Shown here: in pieces, positions 50,402-59,335 of the stretch | Layout: each line of letters begins with the position of its first letter | How positions within the stretch are numbered: position 1 is the first letter of the stretch | Assembly: GCF_021088345.1 (NCBI RefSeq) | Contig: NZ_CP088156.1 | Span: 8,237,001 to 8,301,000 of the forward strand | Length of the DNA: 64,000 nt | Direction of reading: 5' to 3' | Source of the DNA: Bradyrhizobium ontarionense | Lineage (GTDB): Bacteria > Pseudomonadota > Alphaproteobacteria > Rhizobiales > Xanthobacteraceae | Translations under genes and position numbers: made by a program | Notes under the pieces: generated by a model | What the model was told of the DNA's origin: nothing | What the model saw: the letters and a program-made list of their open reading frames with translations, nothing else | Databases searched by the model: none

Positions 50402-51247
50402 ATGGCTACGCGACGATGGCGTTTGTTTTTCGGTTGTGTGCTGATCATCGGCTTGATCTCGGGCTTGTCGGCGAGTGCCCAAGCGTCGGCCGCGAAGCGG
50501 TGCACCACCGCGGCCGATCTCGGCGTCGACGAGCGCATTGCCGGTTGCACCGTGGTGATCGAGCACGGCAAGCCGGCCACGGCGCATGTGATCAAGGCCC
50601 GTTTCGCGCGCGCCGCGGCCTATCTCCGCAAGGGGGACGTCGACCATGCGATCGACGACTACAAGATCGTCATTCAGCAGTCCTCGGCCGATCCTCTTGC
50701 CGCATTCAATCGCGCTTCCCCCGATCTGCGCGAGAGCGAGCCGGCGCCGACGTCCGGCTCCGGACGGGCGTTCGGGCGCGACAGCTACCGCGCGCGAGCG
50801 TATCGCGCACTGGGGATTGCAAGTTTCCAGGCCGGTCTGCTGGAGCAGTCGCAGGACGATTTCAGGCGGCTCAGCGGGATGGATCCCAAAAATGCCGATG
50901 CGGCCTTGTGGTTGGATCTGGCGCGTCGCCGTGCCGGTCTGGCGAGCGAACTCGCCGACGGGGCGATGCGGCTCGACATGAGCAAATGGCCGGCGCCGCT
51001 CGTCCGCCTCTTCCTCGGGCAGGAAACGACGGAGGCTGTGCTTGCGGCGGCCGACCGCGGTGCTCCTGCCATGCGCAGGACACGGCGTTGCGAGGCGAGC
51101 TTGTTTGCCGGCGAGCTGATGCTCGACCAGGGCCGCGAGGTCGCCGCCATGCGGCTGATCGACCGCGCCCTCGCCGAGTGCCCGTCGACATCGGGCGAGC
51201 GATCGGTCGCCAAGGCGGAGGCGCGCGTTCTCAGCGTCATGCCGTGA
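50402..51247 (+). CDS. exported TPR-repeat protein
   Basis: AAGGGGG precedes the ATG at 50402. The 281-residue protein has a signal peptide or anchor (LFFGCVLIIGLISGLSASAQ) and then TPR-like helical pairs (AAAYLRKGDVDHAIDDYKIV and ALGIASFQAGLLEQSQDDFR, followed by AALWLDLARRRAGLASELAD). It resembles exported TPR proteins of Bradyrhizobium used as assembly or scaffold factors. No partner is identified. Confidence 0.7.
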   Translation: MATRRWRLFFGCVLIIGLISGLSASAQASAAKRCTTAADLGVDERIAGCTVVIEHGKPATAHVIKARFARAAAYLRKGDVDHAIDDYKIVIQQSSADPLAAFNRASPDLRESEPAPTSGSGRAFGRDSYRARAYRALGIASFQAGLLEQSQDDFRRLSGMDPKNADAALWLDLARRRAGLASELADGAMRLDMSKWPAPLVRLFLGQETTEAVLAAADRGAPAMRRTRRCEASLFAGELMLDQGREVAAMRLIDRALAECPSTSGERSVAKAEARVLSVMP

Positions 51248-51425
51248 TCACCTTCCGGCGCGCGCGTCGTTCGCGGCGTGAGGTGTTGGCTGGACCTTAA
51301 GAGATCGCTGCGCAATTTAACGAAAATGCACGGTCAAATCGTGTTCCGTGAAGTTACGGAAATCTCGCGTTCAATCGCTATCGTGTTGCATTGCCTTTCC
51401 TCAGTTGCGGCGTGCGGCTTTCATC

Positions 51426-52535
51426 ATGAACGAAACCAGATCGGTGTTGCGAGACCTCGAAGAGGCGATTGCGCGGGGGACCGCGGACAGCCGCGAGCGC
51501 GCGCTGTGGCATGCGACGGATCTTCTCATCGCGGGACGCTATTGCGAGGAGGAGATCGCCACCTTCGGCGAGGTGATCGGGCGGCTTGCCGACGAGATCG
51601 AGACCGAAGCGCGCGCCAAGCTCGCGGATCGCCTCGCCAGGATCGAATATGCGCCGGCCAGCGTCATCCGCAAGCTCGCCTTCGATGACGAGATCTGGGT
51701 CGCCGGTCCGGTGCTGCGCGAGTCCGAGCGGCTCGACGACGCCACACTGGTCGAGAATGCCAGCACCAAGGGCCAGGAGCACCTGCTGGCCATTGCCGAG
51801 CGCAAGACGCTGAGCCCGGCGGTCACCGACGTGCTGGCCACGCGCGGCAATCGTGACGTCGCCACGGCGGTGGCGCGCAATCATGGCGCGCAATTCTCCG
51901 GCGCCGGCTTCCTGCACATGGTGCAGCGGGCCGAGAACGACTCGATCCTGGCCGAGCATCTCGGGCGCCGCCTCGACATTCCGCGCCACCTGTTTCAGCA
52001 GCTGATCGCGAAAGCCTCCGACGATGTCGGCAAGCGGCTGTCCGGCGAGCGGCCCGAGCTCGTCGGCGAGATCCAGAGCTCGGTGGCCAACATCGCCGGC
52101 GATCTGCAATCGAAATTCGGCCCGGGCTCGCGCAACTATTTCGTCGCCAAGCGCACCGTGTCGATTCAGCATCGCCTGGGCAATCTGCACGAGAGCAGCA
52201 TCGCCGGCTACGCGACGGCCCACAAGGTCGAGGAAGTGACGATCGGCCTCGCGTTGCTGTCGGGCCTGTCCGTCGATGTGGTCGAGCGGGCGTTGTTCGA
52301 TCGCGATCGCGAGATGCTGCTGATGCTGGCGCGAGCGCTCGACTTCTGTTGGGATACGACCATGGCGCTCGCCTTCCTCGGCGCCCGCGACAATCGCATC
52401 ACCGCCGGCGAGCTGCAGGATCTGGAGCGCGACTATGCCAAGATCCAGGTGCAGACCTCGCGCAGCGTGCTCGAATTCTACCAGTCGCGCAAGAATCCCG
52501 CCAAGAGCAGCACGCCGCGCGCCCTTGCGCATTGA
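51426..52535 (+). CDS. DUF2336 domain protein
   Basis: The 369-residue helical protein has the DUF2336 repeat-like pattern (VIRKLAFDDEIWVAGPVLRE, LAIAERKTLSPAVTDVLATR and NRDVATAVARNHGAQFSGAG), a HEAT-like array common in alphaproteobacteria. It has no signal peptide and is cytosolic. The ATG at 51426 was chosen because upstream residues lack similarity. A 74-residue gene follows 33 bases after the stop. Confidence 0.82.
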   Translation: MNETRSVLRDLEEAIARGTADSRERALWHATDLLIAGRYCEEEIATFGEVIGRLADEIETEARAKLADRLARIEYAPASVIRKLAFDDEIWVAGPVLRESERLDDATLVENASTKGQEHLLAIAERKTLSPAVTDVLATRGNRDVATAVARNHGAQFSGAGFLHMVQRAENDSILAEHLGRRLDIPRHLFQQLIAKASDDVGKRLSGERPELVGEIQSSVANIAGDLQSKFGPGSRNYFVAKRTVSIQHRLGNLHESSIAGYATAHKVEEVTIGLALLSGLSVDVVERALFDRDREMLLMLARALDFCWDTTMALAFLGARDNRITAGELQDLERDYAKIQVQTSRSVLEFYQSRKNPAKSSTPRALAH

Positions 52536-52568
52536 GTGAGCCCGCAGTGAAACGACAGGTGATCGCGG

Positions 52569-52793
52569 ATGAAGGATCAGGTCTTCCAATTGCGCGACGG
52601 ACGACGGCTCGGTGGTCACGAGATGCCGGCCGACCGCGGCGCCGTCGATGCGGCCTGGCACGTCCTCGAAGCGGCCAACGAGCTCGGTGACGAGGCCGCG
52701 GTGTCGGCCTGCCGCCGCGTCATCGACGCCAGCCTCAACGGCGCAGCCGCGGATGCGGCCGACGTGAGGCTGGTGATGGACTATTTCCGCTAG
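52569..52793 (+). CDS. small hypothetical protein
   Basis: The 74-residue acidic protein (LRDGRRLGGHEMPADRGAVD, then WHVLEAANELGDEAAVSACR) lies 33 bases downstream of the DUF2336 gene and in the same direction. Codon use is normal. The family is not recognised. It is probably cotranscribed with the DUF2336 gene. Confidence 0.5.
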   Translation: MKDQVFQLRDGRRLGGHEMPADRGAVDAAWHVLEAANELGDEAAVSACRRVIDASLNGAAADAADVRLVMDYFR

Positions 52794-52827
52794 GCAGCGA
52801 CTGCGGAGCCTGGCAGAGCAGGCCGGC

Positions 52828-53508
52828 TCATACAGCGGCGAGCTGCGTGCCTGCCTTGCTGCTGCGCTTGCCGGCCTTCAGCTTTGCCGGCTCGAACAGC
52901 GCGCTGGCTGCCAGCCCGGCCGTGTCCGCGACCTCGGGATTGCGCGATACCATCGCCGCCACGATCGCGCCGTCGATCAACAGCGCGAGCTGATGCGCGA
53001 AGCTCTCAGGCTCCACAGCCCCCATCTCGCCGGCGAGCTTCTCGATATGGGCCAGCACCACCTTCTTGTGGCGCATTGCGATGGTGCGGAACTGTTTCTG
53101 ATCCTTGTCGTGCTCGCCGACGGCATTGATGAAGGGGCAGCCGTAGAAGCGCTCCTCGCTGAACCAGCTCTTCAGCGCCGGAAAGATCCGCGCGAGCTTG
53201 GTCTCGGCGTCGCCGCCGCCGGACTCGATCTCCGCGATGAACCATTCGCGCCATTGCCTGCCTTCGCTCTCGAGCACCGCGGTGACGAGCGCGGTCTTCG
53301 ATCCGAACAGCTTGTAGAGCGTGGTCTTTGCCGTGCCGGCCTCGCTGATGATGGCGTCGATACCGGTCGCGTTGATGCCGTTCTTGCAGAAGAGATGCGT
53401 TGCCGCATTCAGCAGGCGGCCGCGCGCGGACTCGTCGTCGACCGCCGCGATCGTCCGTGCGATCGCCTGCTTCTTGCCCGTTTGTTTGCCCGCAGCTGAC
53501 TTGCCCAT
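52828..53508 (-). CDS. TetR-family transcriptional regulator
   Basis: This 226-residue protein has a TetR helix-turn-helix at about residues 28-75 (GRLLNAATHLFCKNGINATG and AGTAKTTLYKLFGSKTAL) and a larger helical ligand domain (FYGCPFINAVGEHDKDQKQF), typical of the AcrR/YxaF-like group. It is transcribed away from the OsmC gene and is the only regulator next to the cyanate-type locus. The shared 250-base intergenic region holds a sigma-54 promoter directed to the locus. It may control that locus or only itself. Confidence 0.88.
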   Translation of the reverse strand: MGKSAAGKQTGKKQAIARTIAAVDDESARGRLLNAATHLFCKNGINATGIDAIISEAGTAKTTLYKLFGSKTALVTAVLESEGRQWREWFIAEIESGGGDAETKLARIFPALKSWFSEERFYGCPFINAVGEHDKDQKQFRTIAMRHKKVVLAHIEKLAGEMGAVEPESFAHQLALLIDGAIVAAMVSRNPEVADTAGLAASALFEPAKLKAGKRSSKAGTQLAAV

Positions 53509-53695
53509 GCGCGCAAGCTTAGTCGCTGTGCGCCCGAGTCAGCAAGGCTGCTGATGCCGATGAGGCAGCGCTGCGCTCATTTTGATCGCGGCCGGCAGCA
53601 TTCTGCATCGCTCTTGGGCAGGAGAGGGTGGGCCGCCTTCCGCCGCAATCGGATAAGCCGCGAAGATCACTCTGCCTTTTGAATTTCGGCGTCGC

Positions 53696-53711
53696 TGGCA
53701 CACTTCGTGCA
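53696..53711 (+). promoter_or_regulatory. sigma-54 (RpoN) promoter of the OsmC-to-cynS locus
   Basis: TGGCACACTTCGTGCA has the invariant GG (53697-53698) and GC (53709-53710) separated by ten bases, and matches TGGCAC-N5-(T)TGCA at most conserved positions. A start of transcription near 53722 would leave a 35-base leader with GGGAGAG before the ATG at 53757. No enhancer binding site was recognised with certainty upstream. Confidence 0.65.
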
Positions 53712-53756
53712 GGAAACAGACCGTTCGGTATCCTCGATCCCAGGGAGAGAAATGAG

Positions 53757-54299
53757 ATGACCGCTGTGGTTCAGAAGACGGCTTTGACAGGCTGCCTCGC
53801 CCCCATCGACAAAGGTGGGCTCGAACAGCTCATCGCCAACGGCAAGGCCAACCCCAAGGTCATCAAGACCCTGAAGTGCAAGACCGTGGCTGAGGGCAAG
53901 TTCCGTCACGCCAACTACATCCGCAACCTCGCGCCCTACATCGTCGACGAGCCGCCGGGCCTGCTCGGCGACGACAGCGCGCCCAATCCGTCGGAAGCCT
54001 CGCTCGCCGCGCTCGGCTCGTGCCTCGCCGTCGGCCTGCACGCCAACGCCGTGCATCGCGGCTGGACCGTCAACAAGCTCGAACTCGAGCTCGAAGGCGA
54101 TCTCAACATCACCGCCGTTTGGGGCACCGGCGACGTCAGCGACAAGCCGGTCGGCTTCACCGATGTCCGCGTCAAGGTCGACATGGAGTGCGAAGGTATT
54201 TCCAAAGAAGAGGTCCAGGCGCTGGTCGACCACGTGAAGAAGTGGTCGCCCGTCGCCAACACCTTCACGCGGCCTGTCAATCTCGAGGTCGGCGTCTGA
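53757..54299 (+). CDS. OsmC-family protein
   Basis: The 180-residue protein has the OsmC/Ohr fold. DEPPGLLGDDSAPNPSEASL and AALGSCLAVGLHANAVHRGW carry the family glycine/serine and cysteine region, and KKWSPVANTFTRPVNLEV is the typical C-terminus. Only one of the two usual peroxidatic-site cysteines is obvious (GSCLA), so its activity may differ from Ohr-type peroxidases. It is the first gene of the locus, 35 bases after the predicted sigma-54 start site, and lies 34 bases before the flavoprotein gene. Confidence 0.85.
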   Translation: MTAVVQKTALTGCLAPIDKGGLEQLIANGKANPKVIKTLKCKTVAEGKFRHANYIRNLAPYIVDEPPGLLGDDSAPNPSEASLAALGSCLAVGLHANAVHRGWTVNKLELELEGDLNITAVWGTGDVSDKPVGFTDVRVKVDMECEGISKEEVQALVDHVKKWSPVANTFTRPVNLEVGV

Positions 54300-54333
54300 G
54301 CCTGGCTCGAGGTCACGCGTAGCGGAGGACGTC

Positions 54334-55455
54334 ATGGGTTCACTCGGACAGCATCTGGCGATCGATGGTGCGGGCGTGATGCCCGTGCCGTCGACCGTGG
54401 AGCAGGTCGCGGCGATCGCGCGCAAGGAGCTCGCGCCGCTGGCCTGCGGAATCGACGCCGGGACGGTGTATCCGGCCGACGTTCTCCGCCGCTTCGGCGA
54501 GGTCGGCGCGTGGAGCAGTCATGTGCCGGAAAATGACGCGGCGGATCTCAACTGCGCCATCGACGCGATCGGCGCGATCGGCGAGGTCTGCGGCGCCTCG
54601 GCCTTCATGGCGTGGTGCCAGAACACGCTGGTCTGGTACATCGCCAATTCGACCAACAAGGCCCTCGTCGACCGCCTGCTTGACGACGCGGCGAGCGGCA
54701 AGTTGCTCGGCGGCACCGGGCTCTCCAACCCGATGAAAAGTTTCTTCGGCATCGAGAAGCTCAAGCTGAGGGGCAGGAAGGTCGAGGGCGGCTACGTCGT
54801 ACGCGGCGTGCTGCCTTGGGTCTCCAATCTCGGGCCCGACCACATGTTCGGCACGATCTTCGAGCGCGAGGACGCGCCCGGCGAGATCGTCATGTTCGTC
54901 GCCGACTGCGCCGATCCCGCGGTGACCCTGCAGCCGTGCCAGCCGTTCCTGGCGATGGACGGCACCGGCACCTATGGCATCCAGTTCCGCGACCTGTTCG
55001 TGCCGGATGAATTGATCCTCGCCGATCCGGCCGGCCCGTTCGTGAAGAAGATCCGCGCTGGCTTCATCCTGCTGCAGGCCGGCATGGCGCTCGGCCTGAT
55101 CAAGGACTGCATCAAGATCATGCAGGAGGTCGAGGCGCCGCTCGGCCACGTCAACCGCTATCTGCCGCAACAGCCGGTCGACTTCAGCGCGCTCGCCGAC
55201 GAGCTCGCAAGAGAGACCGCAATCCTCGCCAGCGATCCGTTCAACACCGACGAGACCTACTGGCGCAAGGTCGTCGCGCTGCGCCTGCGGGCCGGCGAGG
55301 CCAGCGTTGCTGCGGCTCACGCCGCGATGCTCCATTGCGGAGCCCGCGGCTACATCAAGGGCAATCGCGCTGAACGTCGCCTGCGCGAGGCCTATTTCGT
55401 CGCGATCGTGACACCCGCGACCAAGCAGCTGCGCAAGATGCTCGCCGACGGCTGA
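54334..55455 (+). CDS. acyl-CoA-dehydrogenase-like flavoprotein
   Basis: This 373-residue protein shows the acyl-CoA dehydrogenase fold: an N-terminal helical domain (VLRRFGEVGAWSSHVPEN), a central beta domain (LLGGTGLSNPMKSFFGIEKL, MDGTGTYGIQFRDLFVPDEL) and a C-terminal helical domain (AGMALGLIKDCIKIMQEV, LHCGARGYIKGNRAERRLRE). Several changes from canonical dehydrogenases in the active-site region make a CoA-ester substrate doubtful, and flavin monooxygenases of the DszC/DnmZ type share this fold. Its position between OsmC and a rhodanese suggests work on a sulfur or nitrogen compound. The substrate is unknown. Confidence 0.75.
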   Translation: MGSLGQHLAIDGAGVMPVPSTVEQVAAIARKELAPLACGIDAGTVYPADVLRRFGEVGAWSSHVPENDAADLNCAIDAIGAIGEVCGASAFMAWCQNTLVWYIANSTNKALVDRLLDDAASGKLLGGTGLSNPMKSFFGIEKLKLRGRKVEGGYVVRGVLPWVSNLGPDHMFGTIFEREDAPGEIVMFVADCADPAVTLQPCQPFLAMDGTGTYGIQFRDLFVPDELILADPAGPFVKKIRAGFILLQAGMALGLIKDCIKIMQEVEAPLGHVNRYLPQQPVDFSALADELARETAILASDPFNTDETYWRKVVALRLRAGEASVAAAHAAMLHCGARGYIKGNRAERRLREAYFVAIVTPATKQLRKMLADG

Positions 55456-55503
55456 CGCCGGCGAGAACGGCAAACCAACAAATCCAACCAGGAGAGGCCT
55501 GCC

Positions 55504-56379
55504 ATGACGGACGTTCTGATTACTGCCGGTGAACTCGCTGATTTCATCAAGACAGAGCCGTGTGTCGTGATCGACACGCGTAATCCGGATGCCTACGGTG
55601 CGGGACATCTTCCCGGCGCCGTCAACGTCCACGAAATCTTTACCTATCTCGCAACGTCGACGCCGGAAGGCATGGAGGAGCTTAAAGCCAAGTTCGCCGA
55701 CGCGTTCGGCGCCGCCGGTCTGTCCGGTGCTGAAACCGCCGTGGTCTACGAGCAGTCGATGAACTCCGGCTTCGGCCAGTCATGCCGCGGCTACTTTCTG
55801 CTCACGATGCTCGGCTATCCCAAGGTCAAGGTGCTGCACGGCGGCTACGAGGCCTGGGTCGCGGCGGGCATGCCCGTGACGACCGACGTGCCGTCACCGG
55901 CGAAGGCATCGTTCAGCATCGTGCCGGAGGCGGGCAGCATCCTGATCGACGCAAAAGCGATGCTCGCTGCCGTCGGCAATCCCGCCATCGCGATCCTCGA
56001 CGTGCGCGACGTCGACGAGTGGATCGGCGACTCGTCCTCGCCCTACGGCAAGGATTTCTGCCCGCGCAAGGGCCGCATCCCCGGCGCCGTCTGGCTGGAA
56101 TGGTACCGCATGATGAAGCCCACCGGAGAAGGCCCGCGCTTCAAGTCGAAGGACGAGATCCTCGCCGAATGCGCCACCGTCGGCATCACCACCGACACGC
56201 CGGTGTATCTTTACTGTTTCAAGGGGGCGCGCGCGTCGAACACCTTCCTGGCGCTGAAGAACGCCGGCGTGAAGGATGTGCGGATGTACTTCGGCTCGTG
56301 GAACGAGTGGTCGCGCGACCCGTCGTTGCCGATCGAGGAAGGTCTGCCGATGCCGGCGCTGACCAGCAAGGCGGCATAG
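55504..56379 (+). CDS. two-domain rhodanese sulfurtransferase
   Basis: The 291-residue protein has an N-terminal inactive rhodanese domain (about 1-125, VVIDTRNPDAYGAGHLPGAV) and a catalytic one (about 140-285) with the active-site cysteine C238 in YLYCFKGARAS. The DVRDVDEWIG and GSWNEWSRDPSLPIE segments are typical of thiosulfate or 3-mercaptopyruvate sulfurtransferases. These enzymes move a sulfane sulfur to cyanide (giving thiocyanate) or to other thiols. GGAGAGG precedes the ATG. It lies 48 bases after the flavoprotein gene and 96 before the binding-protein gene. Confidence 0.88.
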   Translation: MTDVLITAGELADFIKTEPCVVIDTRNPDAYGAGHLPGAVNVHEIFTYLATSTPEGMEELKAKFADAFGAAGLSGAETAVVYEQSMNSGFGQSCRGYFLLTMLGYPKVKVLHGGYEAWVAAGMPVTTDVPSPAKASFSIVPEAGSILIDAKAMLAAVGNPAIAILDVRDVDEWIGDSSSPYGKDFCPRKGRIPGAVWLEWYRMMKPTGEGPRFKSKDEILAECATVGITTDTPVYLYCFKGARASNTFLALKNAGVKDVRMYFGSWNEWSRDPSLPIEEGLPMPALTSKAA

Positions 56380-56475
56380 AAGCTGCATGATGTGCACGTC
56401 CGGCCGCCGAAAAATGCGGCCGGATGAGCAGTTCGAAGGCGCTGATAGCGCAGGTGTGACAAAGGGGCGCAGCAC

Positions 56476-57861
56476 ATGTCGATTTTCGATGATCCGTTCG
56501 ATGCCGGGTCCAGCGTGAATGCCGGTTGTATCTGCGGCCAGCATCGCAGTCCGGCCGAACATGAGCGCGCCGTGCCGGCGCTGCGTTGTGAGCCGGTCGT
56601 GGAGTCCCATGAGAAGCGCTACGAGAACGTCGTGGCCTCGGCGGTGCTGCGCGCGGTGTTTCCGGAAGCCGCCACCCGTCGCGCGTTCCTGAAGTCGGTC
56701 GGTGCCGCGACGGCCCTGGCCGCGGTCTCGCAGTTCTTCCCGCTGAAGACGGCGACGGAGGCATTTGCGGAGTCAGGCGCGCCCGAGAAGAAGGATCTCA
56801 AGGTCGGCTTCATCCCGATCACCTGCGCCACGCCGATCATCATGGCCGCGCCGCTCGGCTTCTACGCCAAAGCCGGCTTGAACGTCGAGGTCGTCAAGAC
56901 CGCCGGCTGGGCGGTCATTCGCGACAAGACGATCAACAAGGAATACGACGCCTCGCACATGCTGGCGCCGATGCCGATCGCGATCTCGCTCGGCCTTGGT
57001 GCACAGCCGATTCCGTTCACCGTGCCCGCGATCGAGAACATCAACGGGCAGGGCATCGTGCTGGCGATGAAGCACAAGGACAAGCGCGACCCGAAGGACT
57101 GGAAGGGCATGAAGTTCGCCATTCCGTTCGACTACTCGATGCACAATTATCTGTTGCGCTATTATCTCGCCGAGCACGGCATCGATCCCGACACCGACGT
57201 GCAGCTGCGCTCGGTGCCGCCGCCGGAGATGGTCGCGAACCTCCGCGCCGACAACATCGACGGCTTCCTCGCGCCCGACAACATCTGCCAGCGCGCGATC
57301 TATGATGGCGCAGGCTTCCTGCACATTCTCTCGAAGGAGATCTGGGACGGTCATCCCTGCTGCAGCTTCGCCGCGAGCCGCGAGTTCATCACGGCGGCGC
57401 CGAACAGCTTTGCGGCGCTGACCCGCGCCATCGTCGATGCCACCGCCTATGCGTCGAAGGCCGAGAACCGCAAGCAGATCGCGGAAGCCATCGCGCCTGC
57501 CAACTACATCAACGCGCCGGTGACCGTGCTGGAGCAGGTCCTGACCGGCACCTATGCCGACGGTCTGGGCGGCGTGAAGACCGATCCGAAGCGCGTCGAT
57601 TTCGATCCGTTCCCGTGGCAGTCGTTCGCGGTGTGGATGCTGACCCAGATGAAGCGTTGGGGCCAGATCAAGGGCGACGTCGACTACAAGGCGGTCGCCG
57701 AGCAGATCTATCTCGCTACCGATACCCGCAAGGTCATGACCGAGATGGGGCTCTCGCCGCCGAAGGACTCCTACAAGTCGTTCTCGGTGATGGGCAAGCC
57801 GTTCGACCCGACCAAGCCGGACGACTATGTCGCGAGCTTCAAGATCAAGAAGGCGTCGTGA
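56476..57861 (+). CDS. nitrate/cyanate-type ABC transporter substrate-binding protein with cysteine-rich N-terminal extension
   Basis: The 461-residue protein belongs to the NrtA/CmpA/CynA group: VGFIPITCATPIIMAAPLGF, GLNVEVVKTAGWAVIRDKTI and APDNICQRAIYDGAGFLHIL. A twin-arginine signal (TRRAFLK at 67-73, then a hydrophobic stretch) would export it folded. Unusually, 66 residues precede the Tat signal and contain cysteines 18, 20 and 38 (CICGQH), a possible metal site. With the downstream permease, ATPase and cyanase, cyanate or a related small anion is the most likely ligand. AAAGGGG precedes the ATG. Confidence 0.87.
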   Translation: MSIFDDPFDAGSSVNAGCICGQHRSPAEHERAVPALRCEPVVESHEKRYENVVASAVLRAVFPEAATRRAFLKSVGAATALAAVSQFFPLKTATEAFAESGAPEKKDLKVGFIPITCATPIIMAAPLGFYAKAGLNVEVVKTAGWAVIRDKTINKEYDASHMLAPMPIAISLGLGAQPIPFTVPAIENINGQGIVLAMKHKDKRDPKDWKGMKFAIPFDYSMHNYLLRYYLAEHGIDPDTDVQLRSVPPPEMVANLRADNIDGFLAPDNICQRAIYDGAGFLHILSKEIWDGHPCCSFAASREFITAAPNSFAALTRAIVDATAYASKAENRKQIAEAIAPANYINAPVTVLEQVLTGTYADGLGGVKTDPKRVDFDPFPWQSFAVWMLTQMKRWGQIKGDVDYKAVAEQIYLATDTRKVMTEMGLSPPKDSYKSFSVMGKPFDPTKPDDYVASFKIKKAS

Positions 57862-57896
57862 TGATGCGGATGCGCGCGACTCTGCTGACCACACCA

Positions 57897-58024
57897 CCGG
57901 TGTCGTCCCCGCGAAAGCGGGGACCCATACGCCGTGACTTCTCTTGGGGCAAGGGCGGTAGCGACTGTCTTATCCGTCAACTGAGTTCGGTGGTTATGGG
58001 TCCCTGCGTTCGCAGGGACGACAG
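57897..58024. repeat. palindromic repeat between binding-protein and permease genes
   Basis: Outer hairpins GTCGTCCCCGCGAAAGCGGGGAC and GTCCCTGCGTTCGCAGGGACGAC enclose about 80 bases. The parts ACCCATA and TATGGGT next to them are complementary to each other. Confidence 0.65.
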
Positions 58025-58042
58025 CTGTAGGCGTGGCGACTG

Positions 58043-58882
58043 ATGACCGCCTCACTCCGGCTGCGCGCCGCCGTCGTCTCGATCGTGCTGCTCGCCGTGT
58101 TCCTCGGCGCCTGGCACCTCGCCACGCGCGGCACGGGGACGGCTGCCAACATGAGCCCGGAATACGCCAAGCTGATGGGCCTGACTGCGACGCAGGGCAA
58201 GTCGGCGATGCCCGGCCCGCTCGATGTCGGCGCCAAGCTGTGGGAGCACCTGCGGCGGCCGTTCTATGACAACGGCCCGAATGACAAGGGGCTCGGCATC
58301 CAGCTGGCATTCTCGCTCGGCAGGGTCATGCTCGGCTATCTGATCGCAGTCGCGATCGCGATCCCGCTCGGCTTTCTGATCGGCATGTCGCCCTTGATGA
58401 GCAAGGCGCTCGATCCGTTCATCCAGATCCTGAAGCCGATCTCGCCGCTGGCCTGGATGCCGCTCGCGCTCTACACGATCAAGGATTCCAGCCTGTCGGC
58501 GATCTTTGTCATCTTCATCTGCTCGGTGTGGCCGATGCTGATCAACACCGCCTTCGGCGTCGCCAGCGTGCGCAAGGAATGGATCAACGTCGCGCGGACG
58601 CTGGAGGTCGGCAATCTCCGCCGCGCCTTCACGGTGATCCTGCCCGCAGCGGCGCCGACGATCCTGACGGGCATGCGGATCTCGATCGGCATCGCCTGGC
58701 TCGTGATCGTCGCCGCCGAGATGCTGGTCGGCGGCACCGGCATCGGCTATTTCGTCTGGAACGAGTGGAACAACCTCTCGATCACCAACGTGATCATCGC
58801 GATCCTGCTGATCGGTCTTGTCGGCATGGCGCTGGACCAGATCCTGGCGCGGGTCTCGCGGCTCGTGACGTTTCCGGAGTAG
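58043..58882 (+). CDS. nitrate/cyanate-type ABC transporter permease
   Basis: The 279-residue membrane protein matches NrtB/CynB/SsuC permeases. It has a first helix (VVSIVLLAVFLGAWHLAT), an EAA-like loop (ARTLEVGNLRRAFTVILPAA) and TGMRISIGIAWLVIVAAEML, plus PFIQILKPISPLAWMPLALY. It is separated from its binding-protein gene by a palindromic repeat and from its ATPase gene by 453 bases of repeats. Confidence 0.9.
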   Translation: MTASLRLRAAVVSIVLLAVFLGAWHLATRGTGTAANMSPEYAKLMGLTATQGKSAMPGPLDVGAKLWEHLRRPFYDNGPNDKGLGIQLAFSLGRVMLGYLIAVAIAIPLGFLIGMSPLMSKALDPFIQILKPISPLAWMPLALYTIKDSSLSAIFVIFICSVWPMLINTAFGVASVRKEWINVARTLEVGNLRRAFTVILPAAAPTILTGMRISIGIAWLVIVAAEMLVGGTGIGYFVWNEWNNLSITNVIIAILLIGLVGMALDQILARVSRLVTFPE

Positions 58883-58918
58883 GAGGATGATGCTCACCCA
58901 AAACGGCGCTGCGCCCTT

Positions 58919-59316
58919 ACCTCTCCCCGCAAGCGGCAGGGCGATCGCATTTGACCGGGATAGGCGGTTGCGACGAGCGAGCGCGCCAATTAGTTACTCG
59001 TCATGCCCGGGCTTGACCCGGGCATCCACGGCTTTCTTTCCGGGCCAAACAGACGTGGATGGCCGGGTCAGGCCCGGCCATGACGACGTGGAAACAGACG
59101 GGCGCAAGATAGAGATCGCTATATGCGATCGCCCTGCCGCTTGCGGGGAGAGGTCGGATTGCATCGAAGATGCAATCCGGGTGAGGGGGGACTGGTCTCT
59201 CGACTCGCGCTTCCGGCGCGTCTGCCTCTTACGCACATTCTCCGCTTGCACCGATCGTGGGGCTGCCCCTCACCCCAACCCTCTCCCCGTGAAGAACGGG
59301 GAGAGGGGGCGCACCG
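58919..59316. repeat. nested palindromic repeats between permease and ATPase genes
   Basis: A perfect 32-bp inverted repeat (58919-58950 with 59123-59154) surrounds a second palindromic element (58999-59087, CGTCATGCCCGGG...CCCGGCCATGACG). A GGATTGCATCGAAGATGCAATCC palindrome (about 59156-59178) and a CCTCTCCCCGT...ACGGGGAGAGG unit (59279-59306) follow. No gene is supported in this gap. Confidence 0.75.
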
Positions 59317-59335
59317 TCGTTGTGGAGGGTGGCCG

